Shown: one piece after another, positions 53,317 through 62,532 of the stretch
Position numbering within the stretch: position 1 is the first letter of the stretch
How the letters are laid out: every line of letters starts with the position of its first letter
NCBI GenBank assembly: GCA_002390305.1
Contig: DGPE01000083.1
Span: 1 to 64,000 of the forward strand
Length of the DNA: 64,000 nucleotides
Reading direction: 5' to 3'
Source of the DNA: Micrococcales bacterium UBA4448
GTDB lineage: Bacteria; Actinomycetota; Actinomycetes; Actinomycetales; Microbacteriaceae
Notes under the pieces: model-generated
Told to the model about the DNA's origin: nothing
Seen by the model: only the letters and a program-made list of their open reading frames with translations
The model's database searches: none
Position numbers and translations under genes: made by a program

Positions 53317-54302
53317 CCCTTAGTTAAGCGTCTAGCCCAAAGTGGTCCGGCGTAAACAAAACCGGTGTAGCCCTGAACTAGGTCCGCCCCTAGGGCTAGT
53401 CGATTTCTAAAGTCTGCAGCATCTGATAGTCCACCAACAGAAACTAGCACCATCGATGCTGGAACGGTGGCTCTTGCCAGGATTAGCGTTTCCAGCGCGC
53501 GCTTAGCTAGAGGTGGACCACTCAATCCCCCTTGCTCCCCTGTGTCCGCTTCAGAAACCAGGCCTTCACGAGAGACTGTGGTGTTACTGATTACAAGACC
53601 AGCGAGCTCTAAGCCGCTAGCCAGATGCAGGATCTCCAGAATCTCTTCAACTTCGAGATCTGGCGCAATTTTTAGAAGGACCGGCTTCTTACCCGCCGCT
53701 GTCAAGACTGCTTCGAGAACAGGACGAAGAGCGCTTACTCGCTGAAGATCTCGAAGACCTTGGGTGTTTGGGGATGAAACATTTATTACCAAGTAATCCG
53801 CGACCGGAGCTAGCAGTCTCGTGGCTTCGAGGTAGTCCGCTGCCGCATTTTCCTCTGAGGTGTTTTTGTTTTTACCGATGTTCACACCGATAATCGGAAG
53901 ATTTTGGTTCTTGAGTCTGAGGCTTGAAACTCTGGCTGCTACCGCTGCTGCCCCGTCATTATTGAAACCCATTCTGTTTATCAGGCTCTTATTTTTTGGA
54001 AGGCGAAACAACCTCGGTTTTGGATTTCCAGGTTGCGAAACAGGAGTGACCGTACCAATCTCGACATGACCAAATCCAAGAGCATGCAGAGGTCTGATTA
54101 GAGTTCCATTCTTGTCAAAGCCAGCTGCCATTCCAAGTAGGTTTGCAAACTCTAAGCCCATGACAGTCTTTGTTGTCTCGCTTTTCTTCGCCCGAAGAAA
54201 GCCCACAGCAGACAAAAATTTCATTGCGCCAGCAACCAATTCGTGAGCAACTTCCGGGTTTAAGCGAACAAAAACCACCCTGAACAGAAACCGGTACAGC
54301 AA
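53313..54302 (-). CDS. pyrD: Dihydroorotate dehydrogenase (quinone), class 2
   Basis: Membrane-associated flavoenzyme that oxidises dihydroorotate to orotate with quinone, the fourth step of pyrimidine synthesis. The protein (329 residues) has an N-terminal membrane-binding segment, then GMAAGFDKNGT, the class 2 NVSSPNTQGLRDLQ with its catalytic Ser, and GGLSDAADF near the FMN phosphate site. TTG at 54302 has GAGG five bases upstream and lies one base past the nrdR stop; a longer start at 54374 would overlap nrdR by 71 bases. Confidence 0.94.
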   Translation of the reverse strand: MLYRFLFRVVFVRLNPEVAHELVAGAMKFLSAVGFLRAKKSETTKTVMGLEFANLLGMAAGFDKNGTLIRPLHALGFGHVEIGTVTPVSQPGNPKPRLFRLPKNKSLINRMGFNNDGAAAVAARVSSLRLKNQNLPIIGVNIGKNKNTSEENAAADYLEATRLLAPVADYLVINVSSPNTQGLRDLQRVSALRPVLEAVLTAAGKKPVLLKIAPDLEVEEILEILHLASGLELAGLVISNTTVSREGLVSEADTGEQGGLSGPPLAKRALETLILARATVPASMVLVSVGGLSDAADFRNRLALGADLVQGYTGFVYAGPLWARRLTKG

Positions 54303-54303
54303 T

Positions 54304-54744
54304 CTAGCCTCGAAGATTCTTGACAGCAGCCTCAAAGTCCTCGAGGGAATCCCAGGCTTGGTAAACGCTGGCAAACCTCATGAAAGCAACATGGTCCAGG
54401 TTTCTGAGCGGTTCCAGGATTGCTAAGCCAATGTCCTGGGCTTCAATCGAGGCCGCACCAGTAGCGCGTAATGCCTCCTCTACCTGTTGAGCCAACAGGG
54501 CAAGGTCTGCATCAGTCACTGGCCTGCCCTGACACGCTTTCCTCACTCCAGAGACAATCTTGTCTCTGGAGAAAGGCTCAGTGACACCGCTGCGCTTTGT
54601 GATCATCAGGCTTGCAGTCTCAATCGTGGTAAATCTTTTCTGGCACTCTGGGCATTGACGCCTGCGCCTAATCGCAGAGCCGTCATCGCTGGTTCGAGAA
54701 TCGATCACGCGTGAGTCTGAGTTTCGACAAAATGGACAATGCAT
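54304..54744 (-). CDS. nrdR: Transcriptional repressor NrdR
   Basis: Represses ribonucleotide reductase genes in response to nucleotide levels. The 146-residue protein has a zinc ribbon with C3, C6, C31 and C34 and an ATP-cone domain ([17 protein letters not shown] and later). The start overlaps the hisD stop (TAATG) and its end abuts pyrD, so hisD-nrdR-pyrD form one operon joining histidine, deoxynucleotide and pyrimidine functions. No ribonucleotide reductase gene is in the window, so its targets are elsewhere. Confidence 0.95.
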   Translation of the reverse strand: MHCPFCRNSDSRVIDSRTSDDGSAIRRRRQCPECQKRFTTIETASLMITKRSGVTEPFSRDKIVSGVRKACQGRPVTDADLALLAQQVEEALRATGAASIEAQDIGLAILEPLRNLDHVAFMRFASVYQAWDSLEDFEAAVKNLRG

Positions 54745-56042
54745 TAGGACTCCTCTCGACGAATTGTTGCAGCACGACCGTGAGCACCAAGCCCCTCAGC
54801 CTCTGAAAACATCTTAAGGGCTGGTGTGATCTCTGAAAGGGCTTTCTGGGTGTAGCTGACGTGCTGCTGAGTTCTAAGAAATGTCAGCACCGATAATCCC
54901 GAACTGAATTTTGCCTGGACGCCGGTTGGTAAGACGTGGTTTGAACCTGCGAGGTAATCGCCAAGGCTTACTGGAGAATACTCTCCGATAAACACAGCTC
55001 CGGCATTCCTGATTTTTTTTGCAATCGATGCGGCGTCCTTAGTCTGGATCTCGAGGTGTTCGGTGGCATATTCGTTTGCAATTTCAATTGCAGTGGCCAT
55101 GTCCTTGGTTAGTACCAAAGCTGATTGGATGGCATTTAGCGATGACTCGATGCGTTCTCTATTAGCCAGGCCTGGAATTTGGATGTCAAGCTCGGCTTCA
55201 ACTGCTGCAATCAAACCTGGAGAGTCAGTGACTAGCACCGCGGCCGCATTCGCGTCATGTTCAGCTTGAGAAATAAGATCCGCCGCAATGAATTTTGCAT
55301 TCGCATTGGCGTCGGCGAGAATCAAGATCTCGGTTGGGCCAGCTTCGGAATCAATCCCAATCACACCTCGCAATGCGCGCTTAGCCGCAGCAACATAAAT
55401 ATTCCCCGGACCAGTGACCATTCGCACTGGTTCAAGATCAATCTCCGGAATCCCATAGGCGAAGGCTGCGACAGCGCTGGCTCCCCCGATGGCGTAGACC
55501 TCTTCGATGCCGAGCAGCGCACAGGTTGCCATTACCGTTTTACTTGGGTACCCATCAGCTTGCGCTGGAGAGGTGACCGCTATTCTTGGAACTTTTGCCA
55601 CCTGAGCCGGAACCACGTTCATTACAACGCTGGATGGGTAAACTGCCTTACCACCGGGTGCATAAAGGCCAACAGAGTCAATGGGGACGTAGTGCTGATC
55701 GACATACCCACCCGGTGCTACCTCTATTGACACGCTCTTTGGAAGTGTCGCCTCTGAAACTTTTCTCACTCGCTCTATTGAAATTTCGATGGCTTGGCGT
55801 AAACCCTCATCCAATTCATCAAGGGCCTGACTCAACTTTTCGGTTGGAACTCGAAAATTTACGAGCTTCAAACCATCAAATTCGAGTGCGTGGCGTTGAA
55901 GAGCTTTCAGAGACTCGCTTTGGACCTCGCTGATGATTTTAGAAACCGCATCTTTGACCGATTCAATAGAAACCAGCGCGCGCGGTAATTGAGAAGAAAC
56001 CTCCGCAGCTGTGACAGCGGTCACAAATTCGATTTTTCGCAA
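54744..56042 (-). CDS. hisD: Histidinol dehydrogenase
   Basis: Last two steps of histidine synthesis, oxidising histidinol to histidine. The 432-residue protein contains [18 protein letters not shown], the metal/catalytic stretch [26 protein letters not shown] and GSNHVLPTG, all family features. The start is probably TTG at 56042 with a weak GGGG upstream; the start is the least certain part. Stands alone from other his genes and heads the hisD-nrdR-pyrD operon; divergent from the flavin reductase gene. Confidence 0.95.
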   Translation of the reverse strand: MRKIEFVTAVTAAEVSSQLPRALVSIESVKDAVSKIISEVQSESLKALQRHALEFDGLKLVNFRVPTEKLSQALDELDEGLRQAIEISIERVRKVSEATLPKSVSIEVAPGGYVDQHYVPIDSVGLYAPGGKAVYPSSVVMNVVPAQVAKVPRIAVTSPAQADGYPSKTVMATCALLGIEEVYAIGGASAVAAFAYGIPEIDLEPVRMVTGPGNIYVAAAKRALRGVIGIDSEAGPTEILILADANANAKFIAADLISQAEHDANAAAVLVTDSPGLIAAVEAELDIQIPGLANRERIESSLNAIQSALVLTKDMATAIEIANEYATEHLEIQTKDAASIAKKIRNAGAVFIGEYSPVSLGDYLAGSNHVLPTGVQAKFSSGLSVLTFLRTQQHVSYTQKALSEITPALKMFSEAEGLGAHGRAATIRREES

Positions 56043-56072
56043 GTTACAACCCCGCTAATTTTTTGGATGCCC

Positions 56073-56078
56073 TAACCT
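56073..56078 (+). promoter_or_regulatory. Weak candidate -10 (TAACCT) of flavin reductase gene
   Basis: TAACCT lies nine bases before the ATG at 56088, a slightly longer gap than the other leaderless cases. GGGAG touches the ATG and cannot act as a normal ribosome binding site. Confidence 0.3.
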
Positions 56079-56087
56079 TATCGGGAG

Positions 56088-56612
56088 ATGACTATTGAAA
56101 ATAACTACTTTGACCTAACGGGCAGTGACGCACTAATGACTGTCTTTCGAAACCACGCGACTGGAATTGCGATTGTTACTTCCACGGATTCCGAAGGTGG
56201 CCCAATCGGATTCACGGCTTCATCGGTGACCTCGCTCGGCTCCAAGCCACCGCTGGTTTCATTGAACATCGCTCAAGGTGCTTCCACCTACCAGCACATC
56301 AGACCTGGAAAGTTGATGGCGATCCACACTCTGGATGCCGACAACTTGCCCCTAGCCCAGCAACTTGCTGGCAGCAGGGAGTCTCGCTTCATTGATGGGG
56401 AATTTGAGATTGGCCCGGAAAACACGCCCTATTTCAAATTAGCTTCTTCTATTCTGCTGGCAAGAGTTGTCAATAAAATGGAAGTGGAGTCAAACGCTCT
56501 TGTTGTTCTCAGTGCGGAAAGCGCCCACCAAAATCGATCGCCAGAAGAACCGCTGGTCTATTTCCAGCGCGGCTACCACACCGTAGGTACGCGGCTCAAA
56601 GATAACTTTTAG
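56088..56612 (+). CDS. Flavin reductase family protein
   Basis: 174-residue FMN-binding protein of the flavin reductase (HpaC/DIM6-like) family. Visible family features are FRNHATGIAIVTS, the flavin-phosphate region GFTASSVTSLGSKPPLVSLNIA, and the C-terminal PLVYFQRGYHTVG. Such proteins reduce FMN with NAD(P)H, often for a monooxygenase; no oxygenase is adjacent, so the partner is unknown. The stop interlocks with that of dnaE (TTAG). Confidence 0.87.
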   Translation: MTIENNYFDLTGSDALMTVFRNHATGIAIVTSTDSEGGPIGFTASSVTSLGSKPPLVSLNIAQGASTYQHIRPGKLMAIHTLDADNLPLAQQLAGSRESRFIDGEFEIGPENTPYFKLASSILLARVVNKMEVESNALVVLSAESAHQNRSPEEPLVYFQRGYHTVGTRLKDNF

Positions 56613-59600
56613 CTAACCGCGTCGCTGCCGAGCAGAGCCTTTAGTTCACCAAATAAGTCGTGACCAACCGAAACGCGCTGAGGAAGCATAAAGTGGCGAT
56701 CGGTGGATCCGACCAGCCTTACCTGTACCTCACAGGGTCCGGGATTTGAGTCCAGAATTGCCCCGAGTTTAAGTAGCCGTTCTTTGGTCGCCAATTTTTC
56801 CATGATGCGAAGCTTCAGAACACCCCCATCTTCGCGACCTGAGTCCAAAACATCAATGGAATATGCCTGAATCATCATTTCTTCATCGCGCCGGGAAATC
56901 CGTCCGCGCACAGAGACCGTTTGGTCAGCTATCAAGAATTCCCTGTTAGCCAGGTAGGTCTTACCCATGAACATAATGTTGATTTCACCCGAGAAATCCT
57001 CAAGGGTTATCTGTCCATACTGATTTCCACTTGATCGCGCGACCTTGTGCTGAACCTGAGTTATCAAACCCGCCAAAGTAACAGTTTCGCCGTCTTGAAT
57101 GTCGCTTTCCTTCAGCGCAATGGTCCCCATGTCGCTGTTACGCATTAGGAGCGACTCTTGTCCAGCTAAGGGGTGGTCAGACACGTATAGCCCGAGCATC
57201 TCCCTCTCATGTGCCAAAAGGTCCCGCTTGGTCCACTCTGGCAATTCTGGAACCTGAACTACAGACGGATCATCGTCCAAGACACCCCCAAACAAGTCAA
57301 CTTGACCGTTGGCCGTTTGTTTTCTTTTAACGGTTGCCGTCTCAATTGCCTCTTCAAAAATTGCCATTAGAGAGCGCCTAGTGTGGCCCAGGGTGTCGAA
57401 TGCTCCGGCCTTAATCAGCGACTCGACAACCCTGCGGGTAGCGGCCTGCTGTCCAACCCGGGTCAAGAAATCATCAAAATTCGTGAATGGTTTTTCAGTT
57501 CTCGCTTTGATTATTGACTCGACAACATTGTGGCCCACGTTCCGGACCGCCTCAAGACCAAATCGGATGCTCTCGCCTACCGCCGCGAACACACCGATGG
57601 ATTCATTTACGTCCGGAGGCAAGACCTGAATCCCCATCCGTCGACATTCATTCAGGTAGATCGCAAGCTTGTCTTTTGAGTCTCCGACCGAGGTCAGAAG
57701 CGCCGCCATAAATTCAGCAGGAAAATTGGCCTTTAGATAGCCCGTCCAGTAAGACAGCACCCCATATCCTGCCGAGTGAGCCTTATTGAATGCGTAGTCG
57801 GCGAATGGCAGCAAGGTGTCCCAGAGCGCAGTGATTGCCGAATCAGAAAAGTTGTTGTCCTTCATTCCCTGACTGAATATTTCAAACTGTTTCGCCAATT
57901 CTTCAGGCTTCTTTTTTCCCATTGCACGGCGTAAGAGATCGGCTTGGCCGAGGGTATAACCGGCAACCTTCTGAGCCGCGGCCATAACCTGCTCCTGGTA
58001 GACAATAAGCCCGTAGGTTGGGCCTAGAATCTCCTCTAGCGGTCCGGCCAGTTCGGAATGTACTCCCTCAATTTCTTGCTGCCCATTTTTGCGCTGGGCA
58101 TAGTTGGTATGCGAGTTCATACCCATCGGTCCGGGCCGGTAAAGGGCTATAACAGCCGAAATATGCTCAAATTCAGATGGCTTCAGAAGCCTGAGTAGCG
58201 ACCTCATGTTGTCGCTGTCCAGTTGGAAAACACCTAGCGTGTCGCCTCGCGAGAGCAGGTCAAATGTATTTTGGTCTTGATTCATGTCCAGATCTTCCAA
58301 AACCACTGTTTCGCCGCGGTTCTGCAAGATGTTTTGCAGTGCATCGTCAATCACTGTCAGATTTCGAAGGCCCAGAAAATCCATTTTTAGAAGCCCAAGG
58401 TCCTCGCACGGCGGTTGGTCAAACTGCGTGATAATCGCACCGTCTTCTTCTCGCTTCATGATCGGAATCACGTCCATCAATGGCTCAGCGGACATAATCA
58501 CACCGGCAGCGTGAACCCCCCATTGGCGCTTGAGGGACTCCAGTCCCCTGGCAAGCTTGAACACCTCTTCACTTTGAGGGTCTTGTTCAATGATGTCCCT
58601 GAACTCCGAAGCCTCGGAATAACGATCTGAGGCTGGATTCACTAGATCACCCAGTGTTATGTCTCGACCTAACACCATCGGTGGCATAGCCTTTGTTAGC
58701 TTCTCACCGACTGCGTATGGCAATGCCATCACTCGTGCAGCATCCTTCAAGGCTTGCTTGGCCTTGATGGTTCCAAACGTGACGATTTGTGCCACACGAT
58801 CATCGCCATATTTCTCAGTGACGTACCGAATAACTTCTGATCGCCTACGGTCATCGAAGTCAACATCGATGTCAGGCATCGATAGCCGCTCTGGATTCAG
58901 GAAGCGCTCGAAAATTAGGTCATGTTTGAGTGGATCAAGCTCCGTAATTCCCAATGCGTAAGAGGCAACCGAACCGGCAGCCGAACCTCGACCTGGACCG
59001 ACCCTGATTCCCTGCTGTCTGGCCCATCTGATGAAATCAGACACAACGAGGAAGTAGCCGGGGAATCCCATGGTCTTGATTACATCGATTTCATAGGCTG
59101 CTTGGCGCTTGTGGTCATCTGAGTAGCCGGACGGGAAGCGCTTATTCATTCCCTCCCACACTTCCGCCTCAAAAAGGGCTGCCTCTGTTTGTCCCTCTGG
59201 AACCGGGAACCTCGGCATTAGGTCGCGCTTGGCAAAGTTCACTTCGCTTCGCTCCGCGATTAATAGAGTGTTGTCCGCGGCTTCTGGAATTTCCGAGAAC
59301 AGGTCGCGCATTTGTTTTGCTGACTTTAGGTAGTATTCCTGCGATTCAAATTTGAAGCGGTTTGGATCGTCGAGATTCGAGCCAACCTGCACGCAAAGCA
59401 GAGCGTCGTGAGCAACCGAGTCTTCCTTTTCGGTGTAGTGCAGATCGTTTGTTGCCACTAAAGGAAGATCGAGATCTTTTGAAAGCCTTAGTAGATCGTC
59501 TCGGACCCGCTTTTCAATCTCCAAGCCGTGATCCATCACCTCAACAAAATAGTTTCCCTTACCGAAGATGTCTCTGAATTCAGAAGCCGTGTCGAGGGCC

Positions 59601-60100
59601 TCTTGATACTGACCTAGTCGCAATCTGGTTTGCACTTCTCCACCCGGGCAACCGGTCGTGGCGATAAGCCCCTTGCCGTATTGGGAAAGGAGTTCGCGGT
59701 CCATCCGAGGCTTGAAGTAATAACCGGAAAGGTATGCCTCTGAGGACAGCCTGAATAAGTTTTGCATCGAATCGTTGTTTGTTGCCCACATTGTCAGGTG
59801 GCTATAGGCGCCGCCGCCTGAGACATCATCGCCACCTCCGTCACCCCAACGGACTCTGGTTTTGTCTTTTCTGCTGCCGGGAGCCAGGTAGGCCTCGATG
59901 CCGATAATTGGCTTGATGTTGTGGGCGGTTGCCTGTTTCCAGAACTCATATGCACCGTGGCTGTTGCCGTGGTCCGTTATTGCTATTGCTGGCATTGCCA
60001 GCTCGGCGGCTTTGGCGACCAATTGCTTGATCCGAGCTGCTCCATCGAGCATCGAATATTCTGAGTGATTATGAAGGTGAACGAATGACTTATCAGACAT
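56609..60100 (-). CDS. dnaE: DNA polymerase III alpha subunit
   Basis: Replicative polymerase catalytic subunit. The 1163-residue protein begins with a PHP domain with H8, H10 and H12 in FVHLHNHSEYS, a form expected to keep metal-dependent proofreading as in mycobacterial DnaE1. The polymerase catalytic Asp pair is in PDIDVDFDDRRR, with a third Asp in LLKMDFLGLRN; an OB domain follows near residue 1000. Length matches DnaE1. Ends interlocked with the flavin reductase gene; 26 bases downstream of rluD in the division-cluster tail. Confidence 0.97.
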   Translation of the reverse strand: MSDKSFVHLHNHSEYSMLDGAARIKQLVAKAAELAMPAIAITDHGNSHGAYEFWKQATAHNIKPIIGIEAYLAPGSRKDKTRVRWGDGGGDDVSGGGAYSHLTMWATNNDSMQNLFRLSSEAYLSGYYFKPRMDRELLSQYGKGLIATTGCPGGEVQTRLRLGQYQEALDTASEFRDIFGKGNYFVEVMDHGLEIEKRVRDDLLRLSKDLDLPLVATNDLHYTEKEDSVAHDALLCVQVGSNLDDPNRFKFESQEYYLKSAKQMRDLFSEIPEAADNTLLIAERSEVNFAKRDLMPRFPVPEGQTEAALFEAEVWEGMNKRFPSGYSDDHKRQAAYEIDVIKTMGFPGYFLVVSDFIRWARQQGIRVGPGRGSAAGSVASYALGITELDPLKHDLIFERFLNPERLSMPDIDVDFDDRRRSEVIRYVTEKYGDDRVAQIVTFGTIKAKQALKDAARVMALPYAVGEKLTKAMPPMVLGRDITLGDLVNPASDRYSEASEFRDIIEQDPQSEEVFKLARGLESLKRQWGVHAAGVIMSAEPLMDVIPIMKREEDGAIITQFDQPPCEDLGLLKMDFLGLRNLTVIDDALQNILQNRGETVVLEDLDMNQDQNTFDLLSRGDTLGVFQLDSDNMRSLLRLLKPSEFEHISAVIALYRPGPMGMNSHTNYAQRKNGQQEIEGVHSELAGPLEEILGPTYGLIVYQEQVMAAAQKVAGYTLGQADLLRRAMGKKKPEELAKQFEIFSQGMKDNNFSDSAITALWDTLLPFADYAFNKAHSAGYGVLSYWTGYLKANFPAEFMAALLTSVGDSKDKLAIYLNECRRMGIQVLPPDVNESIGVFAAVGESIRFGLEAVRNVGHNVVESIIKARTEKPFTNFDDFLTRVGQQAATRRVVESLIKAGAFDTLGHTRRSLMAIFEEAIETATVKRKQTANGQVDLFGGVLDDDPSVVQVPELPEWTKRDLLAHEREMLGLYVSDHPLAGQESLLMRNSDMGTIALKESDIQDGETVTLAGLITQVQHKVARSSGNQYGQITLEDFSGEINIMFMGKTYLANREFLIADQTVSVRGRISRRDEEMMIQAYSIDVLDSGREDGGVLKLRIMEKLATKERLLKLGAILDSNPGPCEVQVRLVGSTDRHFMLPQRVSVGHDLFGELKALLGSDAVS

Positions 60101-60126
60101 ACTCCACCTTTCTTAGAACCCCTATG

Positions 60127-61071
60127 TTAGAGGCGAAAGTTCACATCGCGAAGGCGATTAAGCGCGATTTCCAAATCAACTGGGTAATCTGATTCAAACT
60201 CGACAAATTCTCCTGAAATTGGGTGGTCAAACCCCAACTTTTTCGCATGTAACCACTGGCGATTTAGATTAAGTGCCGACGCTAATTTTGGGTCAGCACC
60301 GTAGAGCGGGTCTCCGACCAGTGGGTGCCTGAAGTGTGCAAAGTGAACGCGAATTTGATGAGTCCTGCCGGTTTCCAAACCAACCTTCACAAGCGCTGCC
60401 GCTGGTAGCAGCTCTAGCGTCTCATAATGAGTCACGGCGGGTTTGCCCTCCGCTGAAATAGTGAACTTATAGTCATGCTTGGTGCTTCTGGCTATTGGAG
60501 TGTCTATCGTTCCATTAGACGGGTCGGGGTGCCCCTGTACTAGCGCGTGGTAGGTCTTTTTCACAACACGGTCGCGAAATGCTTGCTTGAGATTCGAATA
60601 CGCTGCCTCGGATTTAGCTAGAACCATAAGCCCACTGGTGCCGACATCTAGGCGTTGAACAATCCCCTGACGCTCTTGAGCCCCAGAGGTTGTTAGTTGG
60701 ATGCCTCGAGCAAGCAGCACTCCAGGCACAGAAGGCCCGACAAAGCCCTGTGAGGGGTGTGAAACGACTCCTGTCGGCTTGTCAATGACCACCATATGAT
60801 CATCCTGAAATACAACGCTAAGCGCTTCGACGTCTTCGGCAGTGACCTCGATACTTGCCCTGGTTTCAGTTAGCTGAATTTCTAGGAGTGTGTCTGCGAC
60901 TAATCTGTCTGACTTACCCATTGGATTGCCATTTTGAAGTACTGATCCAGCTTGAATCAGCTCGGCAATTTGAGTTCTTGACATCCCAAGCATCTTCGCA
61001 ATTCCGGCGTCTGCCCGAAGACCGGCCATATCAGGCGGGACCGGAAGAAACTTAGGCTGCACGGCCACCAC
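60127..61071 (-). CDS. rluD: 23S rRNA pseudouridine synthase, RluD type
   Basis: Converts specific uridines of 23S rRNA to pseudouridine. The 314-residue protein has an N-terminal S4-like RNA-binding region (KMLGMSRTQIAELIQAGSV) and the catalytic Asp in QRLDVGTSGLMVLAKS, followed by the binding stretch GRTHQIRVHFAHF. Several GTG codons (61071, 61068, 61062) could start; 61071 is kept, overlapping lspA by 20 bases. lspA-rluD adjacency is widespread in bacteria. Confidence 0.93.
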   Translation of the reverse strand: MVAVQPKFLPVPPDMAGLRADAGIAKMLGMSRTQIAELIQAGSVLQNGNPMGKSDRLVADTLLEIQLTETRASIEVTAEDVEALSVVFQDDHMVVIDKPTGVVSHPSQGFVGPSVPGVLLARGIQLTTSGAQERQGIVQRLDVGTSGLMVLAKSEAAYSNLKQAFRDRVVKKTYHALVQGHPDPSNGTIDTPIARSTKHDYKFTISAEGKPAVTHYETLELLPAAALVKVGLETGRTHQIRVHFAHFRHPLVGDPLYGADPKLASALNLNRQWLHAKKLGFDHPISGEFVEFESDYPVDLEIALNRLRDVNFRL

Positions 61072-61552
61072 CGATTTCGTCTCCCCTGGTTGTTTGGATG
61101 ATTGCGAGGATTACTCCCACTATAAGAAAACTGTCTGCCAGATTAAATATCGGAAAGTTGAATGGGACCTGTATGAAATCAACAACGTGCCCGTTAAAGA
61201 AACTGGGATCTTTAAAAATCCTGTCAATCCCGTTTCCTGCCGCTCCCCCGAGGACGAAGCCTGCAATTAGTGCCCAGTAGGCATTCTTTACGCGAGGCCC
61301 GTAAACCAGCAGGGCGATCACTGCGGCGATTGAAATCAGTGTCAAAACCCAGGTTGAGCCAACGCCAAGTGAGAAGGCAGCCGCGTCGTTATACGCCAGT
61401 CGAAACCTAAGAATGTCACCGATTACAGGAACCGATTGTGAAGTGAGGTTCGCCTCAGCCCAAAATTTGGTTGCCTGGTCAATAATGACAACCCCGATTG
61501 CGGTACCAAGATAGAGCAGTACTCGCTTGGTGCCGCTGCTAGTTTTGGGCAC
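61052..61552 (-). CDS. lspA: Lipoprotein signal peptidase LspA
   Basis: Aspartic protease that removes lipoprotein signal peptides, such as those of CtaC and the FKBP protein. The 166-residue reading has four helices and both catalytic Asp motifs: NGIDRIF and FNLADSFLIVG. GTG at 61552 is chosen because it gives the normal family length and overlaps divIVA by only 14 bases; starts further upstream, to 61657, would add about 35 residues inside divIVA. The ribosome binding site (GAGG) touches the GTG, so initiation may depend on coupling. Confidence 0.9.
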   Translation of the reverse strand: MPKTSSGTKRVLLYLGTAIGVVIIDQATKFWAEANLTSQSVPVIGDILRFRLAYNDAAAFSLGVGSTWVLTLISIAAVIALLVYGPRVKNAYWALIAGFVLGGAAGNGIDRIFKDPSFFNGHVVDFIQVPFNFPIFNLADSFLIVGVILAIIQTTRGDEIGGGRAA

Positions 61553-62189
61553 CCTCTGAATTGGTATCAACCGAATCCCCGGAGTCTTGCTCGGCAGCCG
61601 AATCGCTCTCGCTGACATCTTGTTGCGGGGGCTCAGTTTCATTTGCCGCTGCCACAAGCCCTTCCTGTTGAAGGTTCATGAGTTGATCTTCTATGTAGAT
61701 CCGCAGTTTGTCTCGGTACTCAGATTCGAAGAGCTTGAGTTCCTCGATTACTTCAAGAACTTGTTTTTGCTCAAGTTCAAGTTTTCCAAGACGTTCTCTA
61801 ACCTCAGCCTCGGCATCTCGTACCAGCCTCGCGGCTTGTTCTTGGCCGTCGCGGACCAACTGGTCTCGTTTTACCTGGCCGTCGCGAACGTGATCCTCGT
61901 GAAGCCGCTGGGCAAGTTCAATAATGCTCTGTGTCGAGTCAGAAACTTCGAGGTCACCGATTCCGGCTACATCGCTGGCAACTGGAAATGCGGCGGCCTT
62001 GGATGGGGCGGTGAGCTCATCTAGTGGTGAACTACCGTCAGATTTCAAGTCTTGGTTTTCGGAAAGAACGCGACGGAACTCGAGAACTACCTCGTCCAGA
62101 AAGTCATCGACCTCGTCTTGGTCGTAACCCTCACGAAATTTTGTGGTCAAAAACCTCTTGCTGAGAATGTCCTCGGGCGACATCGCCAT
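61539..62189 (-). CDS. DivIVA/Wag31-family polar growth protein
   Basis: Cytoplasmic coiled-coil protein that marks poles and directs cell-wall growth in actinobacteria. The 216-residue protein has the DivIVA N-terminal domain (SPEDILSKRFLTTKFREGYDQDEVDDFLDEVV), a variable linker, a coiled-coil (around residues 90-165), and a Ser/Asp/Glu-rich tail. GAGG lies six bases before the ATG at 62189. Position between yggT and lspA in the dcw tail is canonical and supports Wag31. Confidence 0.95.
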   Translation of the reverse strand: MAMSPEDILSKRFLTTKFREGYDQDEVDDFLDEVVLEFRRVLSENQDLKSDGSSPLDELTAPSKAAAFPVASDVAGIGDLEVSDSTQSIIELAQRLHEDHVRDGQVKRDQLVRDGQEQAARLVRDAEAEVRERLGKLELEQKQVLEVIEELKLFESEYRDKLRIYIEDQLMNLQQEGLVAAANETEPPQQDVSESDSAAEQDSGDSVDTNSEGAQN

Positions 62190-62243
62190 GTTTTACCTCT
62201 TCTAAGTGTTTTTACTCGCGCAACATCTCTATGTTATGGGCAG

Positions 62244-62528
62244 TTAGAGCCCTCGTGCAAAGCTCTGCAAAATAAGCACGCCAATCAGCAGCACGGTCCA
62301 GGCCAAATCAAGGGCAATTGGGCCCAAGCGCAACGGTGGAATATATTTTCTCAACACCTTCAATGGTGGATCAGTGACCGTGTAGCAGAGGTCGAAAACC
62401 GGCAACAGCAACCCCTTAGGCTTCCATCCGCGATTCACACTCATTACTAGTTCGGCAATAAAGCGAACAATCATTGCGTAAAAGAAAAGCTGCAGAACCC
62501 AATAAAGGGCCAGACCGATAATTGACAT
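62244..62528 (-). CDS. YggT-family membrane protein
   Basis: 94-residue membrane protein with two hydrophobic segments and the family core VFDLCYTVTDPPLKVLRKYIPPL between them. Function unknown; in Gram-positive bacteria it lies in the division gene cluster next to sepF. Four bases separate it from sepF. Its product may take part in septum or membrane homeostasis, judged by context only. Confidence 0.9.
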   Translation of the reverse strand: MSIIGLALYWVLQLFFYAMIVRFIAELVMSVNRGWKPKGLLLPVFDLCYTVTDPPLKVLRKYIPPLRLGPIALDLAWTVLLIGVLILQSFARGL

Positions 62529-62532
62529 CTAA

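Noticed and set aside
55257..55730. 157-codon open frame on the plus strand inside hisD
   Set aside because: Antisense shadow of the conserved hisD coding sequence, without motifs or ribosome binding site.
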